DNA of 45,640 nt from Strigomonas culicis (Eukaryota > Euglenozoa > Kinetoplastea > Trypanosomatida > Trypanosomatidae). The DNA lies in assembly GCA_000482145.1 (NCBI GenBank), contig AUXH01000084.1, positions 1 through 45,640 of the forward strand. Direction: 5' to 3'. The position numbers and the translations under genes are program-made. How positions within the stretch are numbered: position 1 is the stretch's first letter; each line of letters starts with the position of its first letter. The notes below the pieces were generated by a model, which saw only the letters and a list, made by a program, of their open reading frames with translations, was not told the DNA's origin and did no database searches. Shown piece by piece: positions 26,901-35,428 of this stretch.

Positions 26901-26987
26901 TGGGCCCGTGCGGCGCTCGCCCTGCCACCGGCACTGCATCAGTAGCGCGGCGCATCGGCCGACCGCTGCACGCGGGGCGGTACGCAT
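23964..26987 (-). CDS. divergent trifunctional-enzyme alpha-subunit-like mitochondrial protein, probably inactive
   Basis: 1007 residues. The N-terminus (MRTAPRAAVGRCAALLMQCR) fits a mitochondrial presequence; residues about 85-285 are Ala/Pro/Glu-rich filler. From about 320 the order follows the TFP alpha subunit: a crotonase-like section (326-480; GLKIVCHMD...SGLAVEI at the place of the enoyl-CoA hydratase core), the linker helix YVPLVRQVLGTV (563-574) and FERFCHSKAAYFSRCVLG (613-630) matching the pre-dehydrogenase helix, a reduced Rossmann-like part (640-735), a first dehydrogenase C-domain (775-855) and a second (900-990; FLALVDYCSLALVREEV...GGVLSMAD). Key elements are missing: no GGG oxyanion loop, no catalytic Glu in the hydratase and no GxGxxG for NAD. 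A structural or regulatory pseudoenzyme is inferred. The acceptor at 26996-26997 leaves an 8-nt leader. Confidence 0.6.
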   Translation of the reverse strand: MRTAPRAAVGRCAALLMQCRWQGERRTGPADESSEAVRTDFATEDERGAAPRKPFTEEDRLARDIALLGQQRREQRERARVRVAASEMPRSTLTERPAQGPPPASSRAPFLSPLPFAGPPPDGGTMAAAAPAAAAETLAAPAWTPSFHATPHAARPTPLTDIAYTLEEIEQTLFGADAAAHESAAAEEAAHDGQTAAEQSEASAPGREEEAPTEDVPATRAADDACAAASPAAAPPPPSQVKAATETSAASPTAAEASTGSAQATPAREEAAAPAAVAPLVSYGNRRIPCVYRPTAIHAWPAPEERATRRRTTSAVRFAHRVTERQFAIYLDCSQGSTLSQVEELHRALTQVEERSAAQRRPRELTEVHLMLLRDGRAVKSRQQKMGALMEQEEAMLPVLERVAALRRRHHFLERIATAPERGLKIVCHMDSQRLELSGLAVEIVLCAQKCVVAVPGDHHPSTLLATLNYPFLFGFFPSPCTVRGFASRWASLSRGEQDRLWAEVQPWDPSCPASGADAAGLLLPQLDKMLFVALLASPFFAEGSLQPRPSRLEALAQAVGAYVPLVRQVLGTVHRARSAVQDGALGAFRRVFRDYCDACVAFQPTQPALAHFERFCHSKAAYFSRCVLGASTPQHQWRRVRPYTQTVQTSLLLLSSELLQNFPQFEEMLSTLDTRAGRRYTIVVPADLPDRLKTQVVATVQTALNEDAYALLFLGRPSAFVECAATTSLAVVASPVAAVPAAGPPAPQPLSVAELSLAGVSAAAPAQRVLLSQAASLQWLHRFGNAVVPTATGTVGVGLAATLAAALSAAARRDPPRLAALLQRRVEQQLGVLGAVPAVLAAHGADVLCAYGEQQQQHGGYLTGLLPADVRLGPAEVDALCRAAARPGEGDARVGPLARQVFLALVDYCSLALVREEVLCAQDMNLLSVAALRLHPMTGGVLSMADSYPGGLEAVAYAMEQGERDMAGAPAFAYASLPLVRWLAERGLTFRTVPLDELRPFHNLAK

Positions 26988-26995
26988 ATGAATGG

Positions 26996-27014
26996 CTGCA
27001 GAGAAAAAAAAAAA
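26996..27014 (-). promoter_or_regulatory. spliced-leader acceptor for the TFP-alpha-like gene
   Basis: A run of about 12 T then CTCTGCAG, with the AG at 26996-26997, 8 nt before the ATG. A textbook site that fixes the start. Confidence 0.85.
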
Positions 27015-27279
27015 TGTATTTAGATACTAGCTGCGTGAGAACAGAAAAACAAAAGAGAAGAAATAGTGCGGAGCGAAGAGAGGGCACAAAATTCACAAGG
27101 ATGAGCAAAAAAAAAAAAGTAGTCATGTGGTAGGTGGCGTAAACGAAAAGTATATTGAAATGAACCGATGCGGTTTGCTTGTTTGGTCTTCTTTCGAATG
27201 TTACAACACACGCCTACAAGATGTAGAAGCACGGAAGGAAGATAACCTAGCATTAATTACGCTTCTTTGTTTCGCATAT

Positions 27280-30200
27280 TTAGTTGGCGAAGAACCACTT
27301 GAGCACCTCCGCCTCGCTGCTGCAGGGCGCGAGAGGGCCCTTCGGATGCATCGCACCCTGTGCGGCGGTGACCTGGGCGCACCGGAGCACGTCGAACCCA
27401 AACTTCTCCATGTTCACCTTGAACAGCAGAACGTCGGAGCGAGCGAGCTCCCGCGCCTCCGCGCTGGCGGGCGGAATACCGCGCGTCACCTCGCGGATGC
27501 TGCGCGCCATGCCGCCCATGAGCGGCACCACCGCCCCTTGCAGGTCGGACGGCGGCAGCAGCGACTTCAGCGTGCGCAGCAGCCGCGCCACCTCCCGCAG
27601 CATGGTCATCACCCACTCGTTGCCGCTCGCCGACCAGGTGCCCCGCGGGAGCGCCTCCAGGCTGTTCACCTTGCCGGCGACGAGCGACATGATCTTGGAC
27701 AGGCACTCCTCCTGATGCGTACAGAGGTCGCTCTGTATGACCGCGAGCTGCGCATCAATGAGGGAGGCGAGGCGCGCCCGCTTCGCGGCGACGCTGTCCC
27801 GCCGCGCGGCCTCCGTCTCGGCGGGCGCCTCCTCCAGATGGAGCACCGCCACGAGCCGCCGCTGGTACAGGGGCACAAAGTCGCTCAGCAGGCCGAGGCA
27901 CTGCGAGGCCACGGCGAGGTGCGTGATGGTGATCGTCCGCAGCGGGCCCCGCCGCACCGCCTCCGCGCCGAGCACGAGCTTGGCGCACAGGGCGTCGTAG
28001 GAGGAGAGAATCTCGAACGTCTTGGTCACGAGGTCCGTCGCCAAGGCGGGGAACTGGCCGAGGAACGCGTCATAGGTCTGGAGGAGCTCAATCAGCACGA
28101 GCACGGAGTCGTTCACGACCCGCCCGACCGAATCGCCCTCCAGAGAGGTGTAGAGCTTGTTCGTCTTCTGCAGCACGTCGTCCTCGCCCTGCGGCTGGCG
28201 CAGGCGGCGGCTCTTGCGGCGGGAGAGCACCACCGACGGCGAGCCGCTCTCCATCTCCGCCGACAGCAGCATGAACTCCGTCACCGCCTTCTCGTCGGAG
28301 GCGCAGAGGGTCTGGAGGTGCAGCTGGAACATGGTGTCCACGTCCTCCTTCACGGACCAGATCTCGTTCTCCATGAAGAGCTGCAGCTTCTCCATCTGGC
28401 GCGTGTGGTGAATCTGGAAGTAGCTCTTCGCGAGGTTCTTCACCGCGCGCCGCGGCCGCCCCACCTCCACCGCCGAGACCCACGGCCCCACGCGCTCGGC
28501 GGCGAGCTCCTGCTCCAGCCGCAGCAGCGGGTCCTGGAGCTGCGCAACCGCTCGCGCGGTCAGCAGCGAGACGCGCTGGATCTCCTCCGTGCTCGACAGC
28601 GGCCGGCCCGCCGCGCGCGTCGTGATGAGCGCCTCGATCAGCTCCTCCGCGTCGCGGCAGACGCACGAGAAGAGGTCGAGCGTCACGTCGCGGATCTGCG
28701 CGGGGCCCGCCTCGTCCAGCGCGAGCGTCGGGCGCAGCGCCTGCCGCACAAAGTGGCCCCAGGAGAGCGCCGCCCGCGAGACGTACTCCTCCATGTAGTG
28801 CAGCAGGTGGCTGAAGAGCTGGTAGTAAATGTCAAAGCTGCAGTCGTTCGCGAACTCAAGCAGCCGCGCCTTCTCCCGGACGGAGGCCTTCGCTGAGGTC
28901 GTGAGGGAGAGCAGCGCGTCGGCCTTCGCGTTGTCGAGCGCGCTGCTCGACACAAGAAAGGCTGTCACCCTCTCCTTGACGAGGGTCCACAGGCTGTGGC
29001 AGCACGCGTCCCGGTGGCTGGCGAGGATGCCGGGCAGCAGCTTCAGGTGCGCGGCGGCCCGGCAGCACAGCTCGATCGCAGCCCCATCCGCGAGGGCAGT
29101 TGGGGGGGACCGGGCCGCAGCGGTGGGGGAGGCGGGGCTGCCCTGCAGCTCCGAGAGCGCGGCCAGGACTTCGTGGCGCAGCATGCTCTCCATGCACGAC
29201 CGCGCCTTGTCCACGCGGGAGGGAAACTCCTTCATGCAGTTCAGATTCTTCAGCTCCGTGTAGGTGACCCCGGCTAGCACGCCGCTCGACGTCGCGTCGC
29301 CCTGTACAAACGCCTCCAAGGACAGCATATTGTCTACGAATTGGGAAAGCTCTGTCATCTCGCGCTCGGGGAGGGCAATCCAGTTCTCGATGGACGAGAT
29401 GAGGCGAAACGCGCCACGCACGCGGTCCACCATGTTGTGCACCGTATCGAAGTTGGTGCGGCGCCGGTGCAGAGAGCCGATGCGGATGTGATCCGTGATG
29501 TTGCGCTGCGACTTGGTCAGGCGGCTCGTGCGCGTCGTCGTCGCGTCCTCCAGCGCACACACCGCCTCCTGCTGCAGCTCGTCGAAGCGCCGCGACGTCA
29601 CGAAGAAGTCCTCCGAGCGGCTCTGCACGTGCTTCAAGAGACACTTCTCGACGCTCGACTCCCACAAGCGCAGCGTCTTCTGCCGCTGCTCGAGCACGAC
29701 AAAGTCCTTTGTGAAGGTGGTGGAGGTCAAGACCTTTTCCGTATGAGGTTTTCCTCCCGCGCTCACACTCGCGTCGGGGGTTCTCTCCACCGGGGTGCCT
29801 GCGTGTCCCTCCGGCAGCGGGGGCAGCAGCTCCACCTCCCTCCGAACGTCGTACCCCTTGACAAAATAATCGGCTGGCACATCCTCCGGCCACGGCAAGT
29901 CGTCCGGCTGGATCCCCAGGCTGTGCAGGTACGAAAAGTCTCGCCGGCTCTCCTTTTTGTTGACCTGGTACGCGGAGGAAACAAGATCAACGTAGCTGGA
30001 GAAGTTCGTCTGCGGCGGGTACTCGGTGAGGAGCATCGTGGAGGACTCCGGTTTGAGCCTCACCGCCATGCGGTAGGCCTCCAGGAGCTCCTCCACGCTC
30101 CGCGTCGCGGTGTTCGAACCCCCGTAGTCGAAGGCTTCGTAGATCTTGCCGCCTAGCCAGTTTGTCAGATTGTTTGTCGTTTCGAGCGACACCTCCGTCG

Positions 30201-30654
30201 GGTCATTCAGGATCGAGATGAAGTTTTGGCCGACAATCGATTGCAGCTGCACAAAGTGATTGCGAGAGAGCGGGTCCAGCGCCGACATGGGGTACTCCTC
30301 CTGCTGCGACGACACATCCTGTCGCATTTCCACGTCGGCCTCGCACGTGTCCTGCAGCCGCTGCACCAGGCCGGGCGGCAGCTTGACCGCAATGGCGGCG
30401 TTATCCTGCAGCCAGAGCAGCAGCTGGCCGCGCAGCACGCGCGAGCTCTCACCGCTGCGGATGGACTCCTCAATGACGAGGCCGGGCAAACCTAAGCTGT
30501 ACGCGAGCCGACTGCGGCGCACACCCTGCTCCGCAATGAGGTTTGCGCAGATAATCGACGCGGCGTCGTTGCCGCGCTGTCCTTGGATGGACTTCCGTCG
30601 CGGGGCGGGGCGCTGTCCGGGAGAGCCAGCTCCGGTGGTTTTACTAGACGACAT
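27280..30654 (-). CDS. VPS54: VPS54, GARP tethering-complex subunit
   Basis: 1124 residues. GARP (VPS51-54) tethers endosome-derived vesicles at the trans-Golgi. Evidence is strongest in the C-terminal half: AKSYFQIHHTRQMEKLQLFM with ENEIW matches the VPS54 segment before its C-domain, and LVLGAEAVRRGPLRTITITH with LAVASQCLGLL matches the signature LVLGAGA..LKTIT..LALASQCL. The mid region (SVEKCLLKHVQSRSEDFFV; RRRTNFDTVHNMVDRVRGAF) fits the coiled, exocyst-like N-terminal half. Length is typical for VPS54. A tract with the AG at 30695-30696 precedes a 40-nt leader that contains an out-of-frame ATG at 30682 overlapping the main start. Confidence 0.88.
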   Translation of the reverse strand: MSSSKTTGAGSPGQRPAPRRKSIQGQRGNDAASIICANLIAEQGVRRSRLAYSLGLPGLVIEESIRSGESSRVLRGQLLLWLQDNAAIAVKLPPGLVQRLQDTCEADVEMRQDVSSQQEEYPMSALDPLSRNHFVQLQSIVGQNFISILNDPTEVSLETTNNLTNWLGGKIYEAFDYGGSNTATRSVEELLEAYRMAVRLKPESSTMLLTEYPPQTNFSSYVDLVSSAYQVNKKESRRDFSYLHSLGIQPDDLPWPEDVPADYFVKGYDVRREVELLPPLPEGHAGTPVERTPDASVSAGGKPHTEKVLTSTTFTKDFVVLEQRQKTLRLWESSVEKCLLKHVQSRSEDFFVTSRRFDELQQEAVCALEDATTTRTSRLTKSQRNITDHIRIGSLHRRRTNFDTVHNMVDRVRGAFRLISSIENWIALPEREMTELSQFVDNMLSLEAFVQGDATSSGVLAGVTYTELKNLNCMKEFPSRVDKARSCMESMLRHEVLAALSELQGSPASPTAAARSPPTALADGAAIELCCRAAAHLKLLPGILASHRDACCHSLWTLVKERVTAFLVSSSALDNAKADALLSLTTSAKASVREKARLLEFANDCSFDIYYQLFSHLLHYMEEYVSRAALSWGHFVRQALRPTLALDEAGPAQIRDVTLDLFSCVCRDAEELIEALITTRAAGRPLSSTEEIQRVSLLTARAVAQLQDPLLRLEQELAAERVGPWVSAVEVGRPRRAVKNLAKSYFQIHHTRQMEKLQLFMENEIWSVKEDVDTMFQLHLQTLCASDEKAVTEFMLLSAEMESGSPSVVLSRRKSRRLRQPQGEDDVLQKTNKLYTSLEGDSVGRVVNDSVLVLIELLQTYDAFLGQFPALATDLVTKTFEILSSYDALCAKLVLGAEAVRRGPLRTITITHLAVASQCLGLLSDFVPLYQRRLVAVLHLEEAPAETEAARRDSVAAKRARLASLIDAQLAVIQSDLCTHQEECLSKIMSLVAGKVNSLEALPRGTWSASGNEWVMTMLREVARLLRTLKSLLPPSDLQGAVVPLMGGMARSIREVTRGIPPASAEARELARSDVLLFKVNMEKFGFDVLRCAQVTAAQGAMHPKGPLAPCSSEAEVLKWFFAN

Positions 30655-30682
30655 AGGGTGTGTCTTGTTTTTTTTTTTTCAT
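30644..30682 (-). other. overlapping 12-codon uORF before VPS54
   Basis: ATG at 30682 followed by four AAA codons and a TAG at 30644-30646, in another frame and overlapping the VPS54 ATG at 30654. It is inside the predicted leader. Confidence 0.5.
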
Positions 30683-31106
30683 GCACTTCTACAACTACGG
30701 GAAGGATAATAGCCGGTAGAAAGGGAACGGAACGAGTAGAAGCGGAGAAGAAACGGGAGAAGAAGACATAAGAATGGAGAGAAGCGACCAGTACACAACC
30801 GAACAGGAAAACAAAAGAGAAGAAAACAACAAGACGAAACAGTGTAGAACAAAAAAAAAATCAAAAGAAACACACAGAGGTTCCGTAGGTGGAGTCTATC
30901 TTACTGAATTTGAAGCATGCACAACGCGAACCGACATATAATTATATTTATACAAGAGAATCTATAGGATTAACAAAAAGGGAATAATAATGTGTATGAA
31001 GAGGAAGCACCCAGATAGGTATCTAACAGAATCTACCAGTGAAAAAAAAAATGCCAAAAGAACACGCATGCTAGGAGAAGGAAGGCATCTACGGCACTCT
31101 TAAGGT
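30655..31106. other. intergenic spacer
   Basis: Holds the VPS54 leader with its uORF and the AT-rich 3' UTR of the 1355-residue gene. No RNA gene is seen. Confidence 0.55.
30695..30735 (-). promoter_or_regulatory. spliced-leader acceptor for VPS54
   Basis: Minus-strand CGTTCCCTTTCTACCGGCTA tract, then TTATCCTTCCCGTAG with the AG at 30695-30696. Confidence 0.65.
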
Positions 31107-34100
31107 CTATTGAGTGTCCAGCGTGACCTCGCTGTCACTAGAATCGTCCGTCTCGTCTGTGGATTCCTCTAAGCCCGAAGAGCCAACATCGGATGACGTT
31201 TCATCCGTTGCCGTCTCCGCGGTGAATTTTCTTACACCCTCGGTCTTTTCAGTAACCGGCTTCGGCAGCTCCGCTGCCGGTAGGTCCGGCGCGGGGGCCG
31301 CTGCGGGCGGCCCTGGCGGGGGAACCGCGGCCGCCGGCGGGAGGGGGGGCAGCTCCGCCGCCAGTCCACCCGCCGCAGGCAACGAAGCGGCGCTCGTCGC
31401 GGTCGCATCCGCCTCTCCGCCACTGCCAGCCTCCACAGCGCCCACCTCCACCTGCTGCGCTCCCGCGGTCGCCGGGTCCTCCGGCGGCGGGGCCACCGCC
31501 GCGGGCCGCTCCGGCACCGCGAACCTCGGGGGGAGGGGCGGCCATGCGGGCGCGGCCTCGCGCGGAGCGGCGTCGGCCGCCCGCTGCGGCACCGCCGCCA
31601 TCGGAGGCAGACCGGCGACGCCGCCCACAGCGTCCGTCTCGGTCCGCAGGTGCGTCGGTGGGGCAGGACCACCCGCAGCGCTGGCGTCGTCCGCCGCAGG
31701 CGCGCCGGCCAGCGCGCTCTCCACCGCTTGCTGCGCCTCCACGGGTGTGGCGGCGTCGACCGCGACGGAGGCGCCGCCGCTGGCCTCCGACGAGGTGGTC
31801 GCGGACAGCGGGAGGTACTCGATGAGCCCCTCCAGCAGCGCCGCGTCCTCGCGCTCCTCCTTGACGGCGGAAGGCGTCTTCGCGACGACCGCCGGCGGTG
31901 GCGGCGGCAGCGGCGGCAGGTCCGCCGGAATGCTCGACACGTCGCAGACGGGGCTGCGGTCAGGGGAGTCGCTGAGGCCCCGCAGCGGCGGGGTCAGCTC
32001 CTGCGCGTCCGCCGGCCCGCTCCCTTCATGGGAAGCGGGCGGCACCGACGGGGGCGGCTCCTTTGCGGACGCCCTGCGGGAGGGCACGCCGGGCAGCGCC
32101 GGGCTCGAGTCCAGCAGCACGCCGTCGCCCTGCTGGGCCTGCTGCTCCTCCGCCTCCTTGCGGTAGCGCGCCGCGAGCGGCTCGTAAAAGTCGAAGGAGG
32201 CATCGCCGGAGAACTGCTGGTACGCGTCGGCGATGAGGTTCGTGGACTGGAAGCCCTTCCGTAGCACCTCCTCCGTGCCGTGGAGCGACTTGAGGGCGGA
32301 GAACCCCATCGGGACTGTGCCGCTCGCCTCCGGCGGGGCATGCGCAACGCTCGTGGGCGGCAGCGGAATCTTCGGCGCATTGGCCGTGAGCTTGGCGAAC
32401 GGCGGCGAGTACGGCGCCACCCTTGGCTCCGTCATGGCCACATCCGACAGCGACAAGGACCGCCGCTTAGGCTGCGGCGGCACCGGCGGTGCCACCGCCG
32501 TCGGGACGGGGGCAGCTGGTTCGGCCACCGCCGCCGTGACGGGGGCAGCCGGTTCGGTCACCGCCGCCGTGACGGGGGCAGCTGGTTCGGCCACCGCCGC
32601 GACTTCCACCGGCGCCGGTGCTGGGGCCGTGCCGCTGGCCGTAGAGGACGACGGGGTCGGCTCCGTCGCGCTGGCCGCCTGCGATGCCTCCGCCTCAGCG
32701 GTGGGCTCCTCCGCCGGAGGGGGCGAGTGGACCGCCGCGCGCGGCGCGGGGGGCGCCGGCTCGGTCGGCTCTGCGCTGGCCCGGCGCACAAGAATGGAAG
32801 CGGATTCCGCCGCTGCCTCCGGCGCGGCGGGCACCTCCGTGCCCATCGCAGGATGGTCCTCCGCGTCACGGCTCGTCGCGGCACTGAGACTCGCCTCCTC
32901 CTCCTCTTCAGACGCCGGCGGCGTGGAAATCGCCTTGGCGTCCTCCGTTGGGGTCGGCTCCCGGCTGCTGCTCGCGGCACTGGACACCGCTTCCACAACC
33001 ACCACCTCCTCCGCCCTCCTGGCCTGCACCTCACGCCCGCCCTCCGCACTCACAGCGCCCGACACGGTGTCATCGCTGTGCGGTGACGCCGCGGGGGACT
33101 TGGCGCGTTCCTTGGCCTTGGGCGTGGACACCAAATCCGCATCGGACAAGGACGAGGAGGTCTTGGAGAGGGGCGGGGACGAAATGGTGGCGCTGCTGTC
33201 CGTGTCGTTCCCGGCGGCCGCCGCTGTCCCCACGTCCGGCTGACCCGGCGCCGCCCCGTCCTCGGAATCGGAAGACAGGGTGGTGGAAGAGGGAGAAGAA
33301 GAGGGGGATGGCGGTTTGGCGCGGTCCGCGCCACGTGGCGTGTTCTTGACCGGCGTGCTACTCACAGGGGTGTAGGCGTCCTCGTCACTCTCCAGCGGCA
33401 GCGCCTCGATCACCGGCGCGACGGGCGGCGCCGGCGGGCGCGCGGTGGGCTGCTCCGCCGGCTGCCCGCTCGGCGGGGCGGTCTCCGCGGTGGCGCCGGC
33501 GGCCTCCATGGGCAGCGTCGCGGCGGGGCGCTGCTCGAGGATGCGCTGGACGAGGTCGTCCGCCTCGCGCTCCTGCGCCTCCGCGAGGTCGCGCAGCCGC
33601 TCCTCCCGCTGCGCCGCCACATCGCGCGCGAGCCGCTCCGCCTGCGCGCGCAGTGACTCGACCACGCCGAGAAGGTATGCCTCGCGGTCCTTCGCGAGGA
33701 GCCGCTCCTGGTCCAGCACCGCGGTGGCGCGCATCTCGGCCACGCTGCTCTGGTAGCGCCGCAGCTGCGCCAGCTCGCCGCGCAGCGACGCCTCCTGTGT
33801 GTTCTTCTGCCCCAGTAGCGCGACGAGCCGCGCCTTGTCCGCCTGGAGCAGGGCGAGCGCCGGGTCCGGCCGCCGGCCCGCCTCGACCGCCTGCGCGAGC
33901 CGGTGCGCATGGCCCTCGCTCTGCGCCAGCGCCGCCGCCAGCCGCTCGAGCTCCGCCCGCAGGTGGGTCACCTCCTGCGGCAGGCGGCGCAGCACCTCCA
34001 CCTCGCGCCCCAGCAGCGCGTTCTCCGCCACCACCTGCTGCAGCGCGGCACGGTCCTGCAGCCCCTGCCCGGCGGCCTCGCCGTACTGCGCGGCGATCGC

Positions 34101-35174
34101 CTTCGCGGACGCGCGCGCCTCCCGCAGCTCCGCGCGCCGCTCCGCCAACTCCCGGTGCGCCTCCTCCAGCGCCGCCGCCAGCGCGTCCCGCGCGGACGCC
34201 ACCTCTTGAACCTCCGCCATGAGGCCGAGGTTCTGCGCCCGCAGCTGCTCGCCGGCGCGGTCCTCCTTCTTTGCCTCCGCCACCCGCGCTGCCCGTGCCT
34301 GGGGGCTCGGCGCTGCGGCGGCCGCGCTCCGCAGGCGCTGGATCTCCGCCTCCGCGGCCTGCAGGGCCACAGCCAGCCCGCGCGCGTTGGACGTGCGGTT
34401 GATGCGCTTCAGGTTTTCGTTCTGCGCGGTCATGTCCGACAGCTTCCGCTGCAGCTGGGCGAGCTTTCGCCGGAGCTGCACCGCGCTGTTCCTCTCGCCC
34501 TCCTTCGCCTGCGGCACGCTCTCCGCCGCGACGCTCTTGTGCTGGTCGACCTCGCGCTCGAGCTGTTCGATGCGCGCGCGCTGCGCCGCCAGCTCCCCGC
34601 GCAGCAGGCGCACGAGCGGCAGGCCGCCGTCCGCCGGCGCACTCGCCACGCGCTCGCGCAGCTGCTCTGGCAGCGACGGGCGCCTCCGCGCGCTCGCCCC
34701 GCCGCCGCCCGCCGCCTCCGCGGGGCCGGGGCCGCTCGACGCGGCGGGCGGCGCGGGCGAGGGGGCGCGCTGCAGCAGCTCGGCCATGGACACGACGGGG
34801 CGGCCGCCCTGGTCGTAGATCTTCGCGACACTCGCGCTGTGCTCCTGCAGCAGCGCGGCCAGGTAGGAGTGCTCGCGCGCGTGCCCTGGCGCCTGGGGCG
34901 GGGCCGCGGCCGGCCGGTGGCGCGCGCGCTTCTTCATCGCAGCGGAGCGCGTGCGGGGCTGCGGCAACACCGGCGTGCTGGGGATCTCCGCCGCCAGGCC
35001 TTCGTGGGGCTGCCCCCGGTTCGTTCGCCGCCCTAAGTACACATTTTGGAACTCCCGCGCTGTCAGGAAGTGGCTCGGCGAGTGGTCGCCGAGCCCGCCA
35101 TGCACCGCCTCGGCGGGCGACTCCGTGTAGGAGATGCTCGACACCGACGACTGGGCCGTGCTGTAGGTGTTCAT
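31107..35174 (-). CDS. large low-complexity coiled-coil protein, function unknown
   Basis: 1355 residues from the ATG at 35174. The N-terminal 100 residues hold a possible ordered motif (LTAREFQNVYLG) and a basic patch (KKRARHRP). Residues about 190-550 form a long coiled coil (ELAAQRARIEQLEREVDQHK onward) rich in Ala, Arg, Glu, Leu and Gln. The rest is Pro/Ala/Glu/Ser-rich and disordered, with an 11-residue tandem repeat (EPAAPVTAAVT type, about 857-890) and an acidic Ser/Asp/Glu tail. Trypanosomatid cytoskeletal and flagellar proteins often look like this, but no family is recognised. The acceptor AG at 35183-35184 follows a long CT tract, with an 8-nt leader. Confidence 0.72.
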   Translation of the reverse strand: MNTYSTAQSSVSSISYTESPAEAVHGGLGDHSPSHFLTAREFQNVYLGRRTNRGQPHEGLAAEIPSTPVLPQPRTRSAAMKKRARHRPAAAPPQAPGHAREHSYLAALLQEHSASVAKIYDQGGRPVVSMAELLQRAPSPAPPAASSGPGPAEAAGGGGASARRRPSLPEQLRERVASAPADGGLPLVRLLRGELAAQRARIEQLEREVDQHKSVAAESVPQAKEGERNSAVQLRRKLAQLQRKLSDMTAQNENLKRINRTSNARGLAVALQAAEAEIQRLRSAAAAAPSPQARAARVAEAKKEDRAGEQLRAQNLGLMAEVQEVASARDALAAALEEAHRELAERRAELREARASAKAIAAQYGEAAGQGLQDRAALQQVVAENALLGREVEVLRRLPQEVTHLRAELERLAAALAQSEGHAHRLAQAVEAGRRPDPALALLQADKARLVALLGQKNTQEASLRGELAQLRRYQSSVAEMRATAVLDQERLLAKDREAYLLGVVESLRAQAERLARDVAAQREERLRDLAEAQEREADDLVQRILEQRPAATLPMEAAGATAETAPPSGQPAEQPTARPPAPPVAPVIEALPLESDEDAYTPVSSTPVKNTPRGADRAKPPSPSSSPSSTTLSSDSEDGAAPGQPDVGTAAAAGNDTDSSATISSPPLSKTSSSLSDADLVSTPKAKERAKSPAASPHSDDTVSGAVSAEGGREVQARRAEEVVVVEAVSSAASSSREPTPTEDAKAISTPPASEEEEEASLSAATSRDAEDHPAMGTEVPAAPEAAAESASILVRRASAEPTEPAPPAPRAAVHSPPPAEEPTAEAEASQAASATEPTPSSSTASGTAPAPAPVEVAAVAEPAAPVTAAVTEPAAPVTAAVAEPAAPVPTAVAPPVPPQPKRRSLSLSDVAMTEPRVAPYSPPFAKLTANAPKIPLPPTSVAHAPPEASGTVPMGFSALKSLHGTEEVLRKGFQSTNLIADAYQQFSGDASFDFYEPLAARYRKEAEEQQAQQGDGVLLDSSPALPGVPSRRASAKEPPPSVPPASHEGSGPADAQELTPPLRGLSDSPDRSPVCDVSSIPADLPPLPPPPPAVVAKTPSAVKEEREDAALLEGLIEYLPLSATTSSEASGGASVAVDAATPVEAQQAVESALAGAPAADDASAAGGPAPPTHLRTETDAVGGVAGLPPMAAVPQRAADAAPREAAPAWPPLPPRFAVPERPAAVAPPPEDPATAGAQQVEVGAVEAGSGGEADATATSAASLPAAGGLAAELPPLPPAAAVPPPGPPAAAPAPDLPAAELPKPVTEKTEGVRKFTAETATDETSSDVGSSGLEESTDETDDSSDSEVTLDTQ
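32505..32603. repeat. three 33-bp tandem repeats in the 1355-residue gene
   Basis: Copies at 32505-32537, 32538-32570 and 32571-32603 differ at only a few positions and encode the 11-residue EPAAPVTAAVT-type unit. Confidence 0.9.
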
Positions 35175-35182
35175 TCTATGGG

Positions 35183-35230
35183 CTTCGACGCAATGAGCGA
35201 GAAGTGAAAGAAAGAAGGGGGGGAGGGTAA
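35183..35230 (-). promoter_or_regulatory. spliced-leader acceptor for the 1355-residue gene
   Basis: Minus-strand ACCCTCCCCCCCTTCTTTCT tract, first AG at 35183-35184 (a second at 35176-35177), 8 nt before the ATG. Confidence 0.65.
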
Positions 35231-35428
35231 AGAGAGTCACAGCAAACAAGAGAAATAATAACAAAGGTAATATGTGACGTTTATCCTGTCGAGCACTGGT
35301 GTTGAGGTGTTGAGGTGTTGATGTTTTCTTCAAGTGGTATAAAAGGTGAAGCAAGTAGTATACAGAGGCACCGCTACGGTGGAAGGGTGCGCGTGTGTGG
35401 AGTGGTCCGTTCGCAAAAGAGAAAGCAC

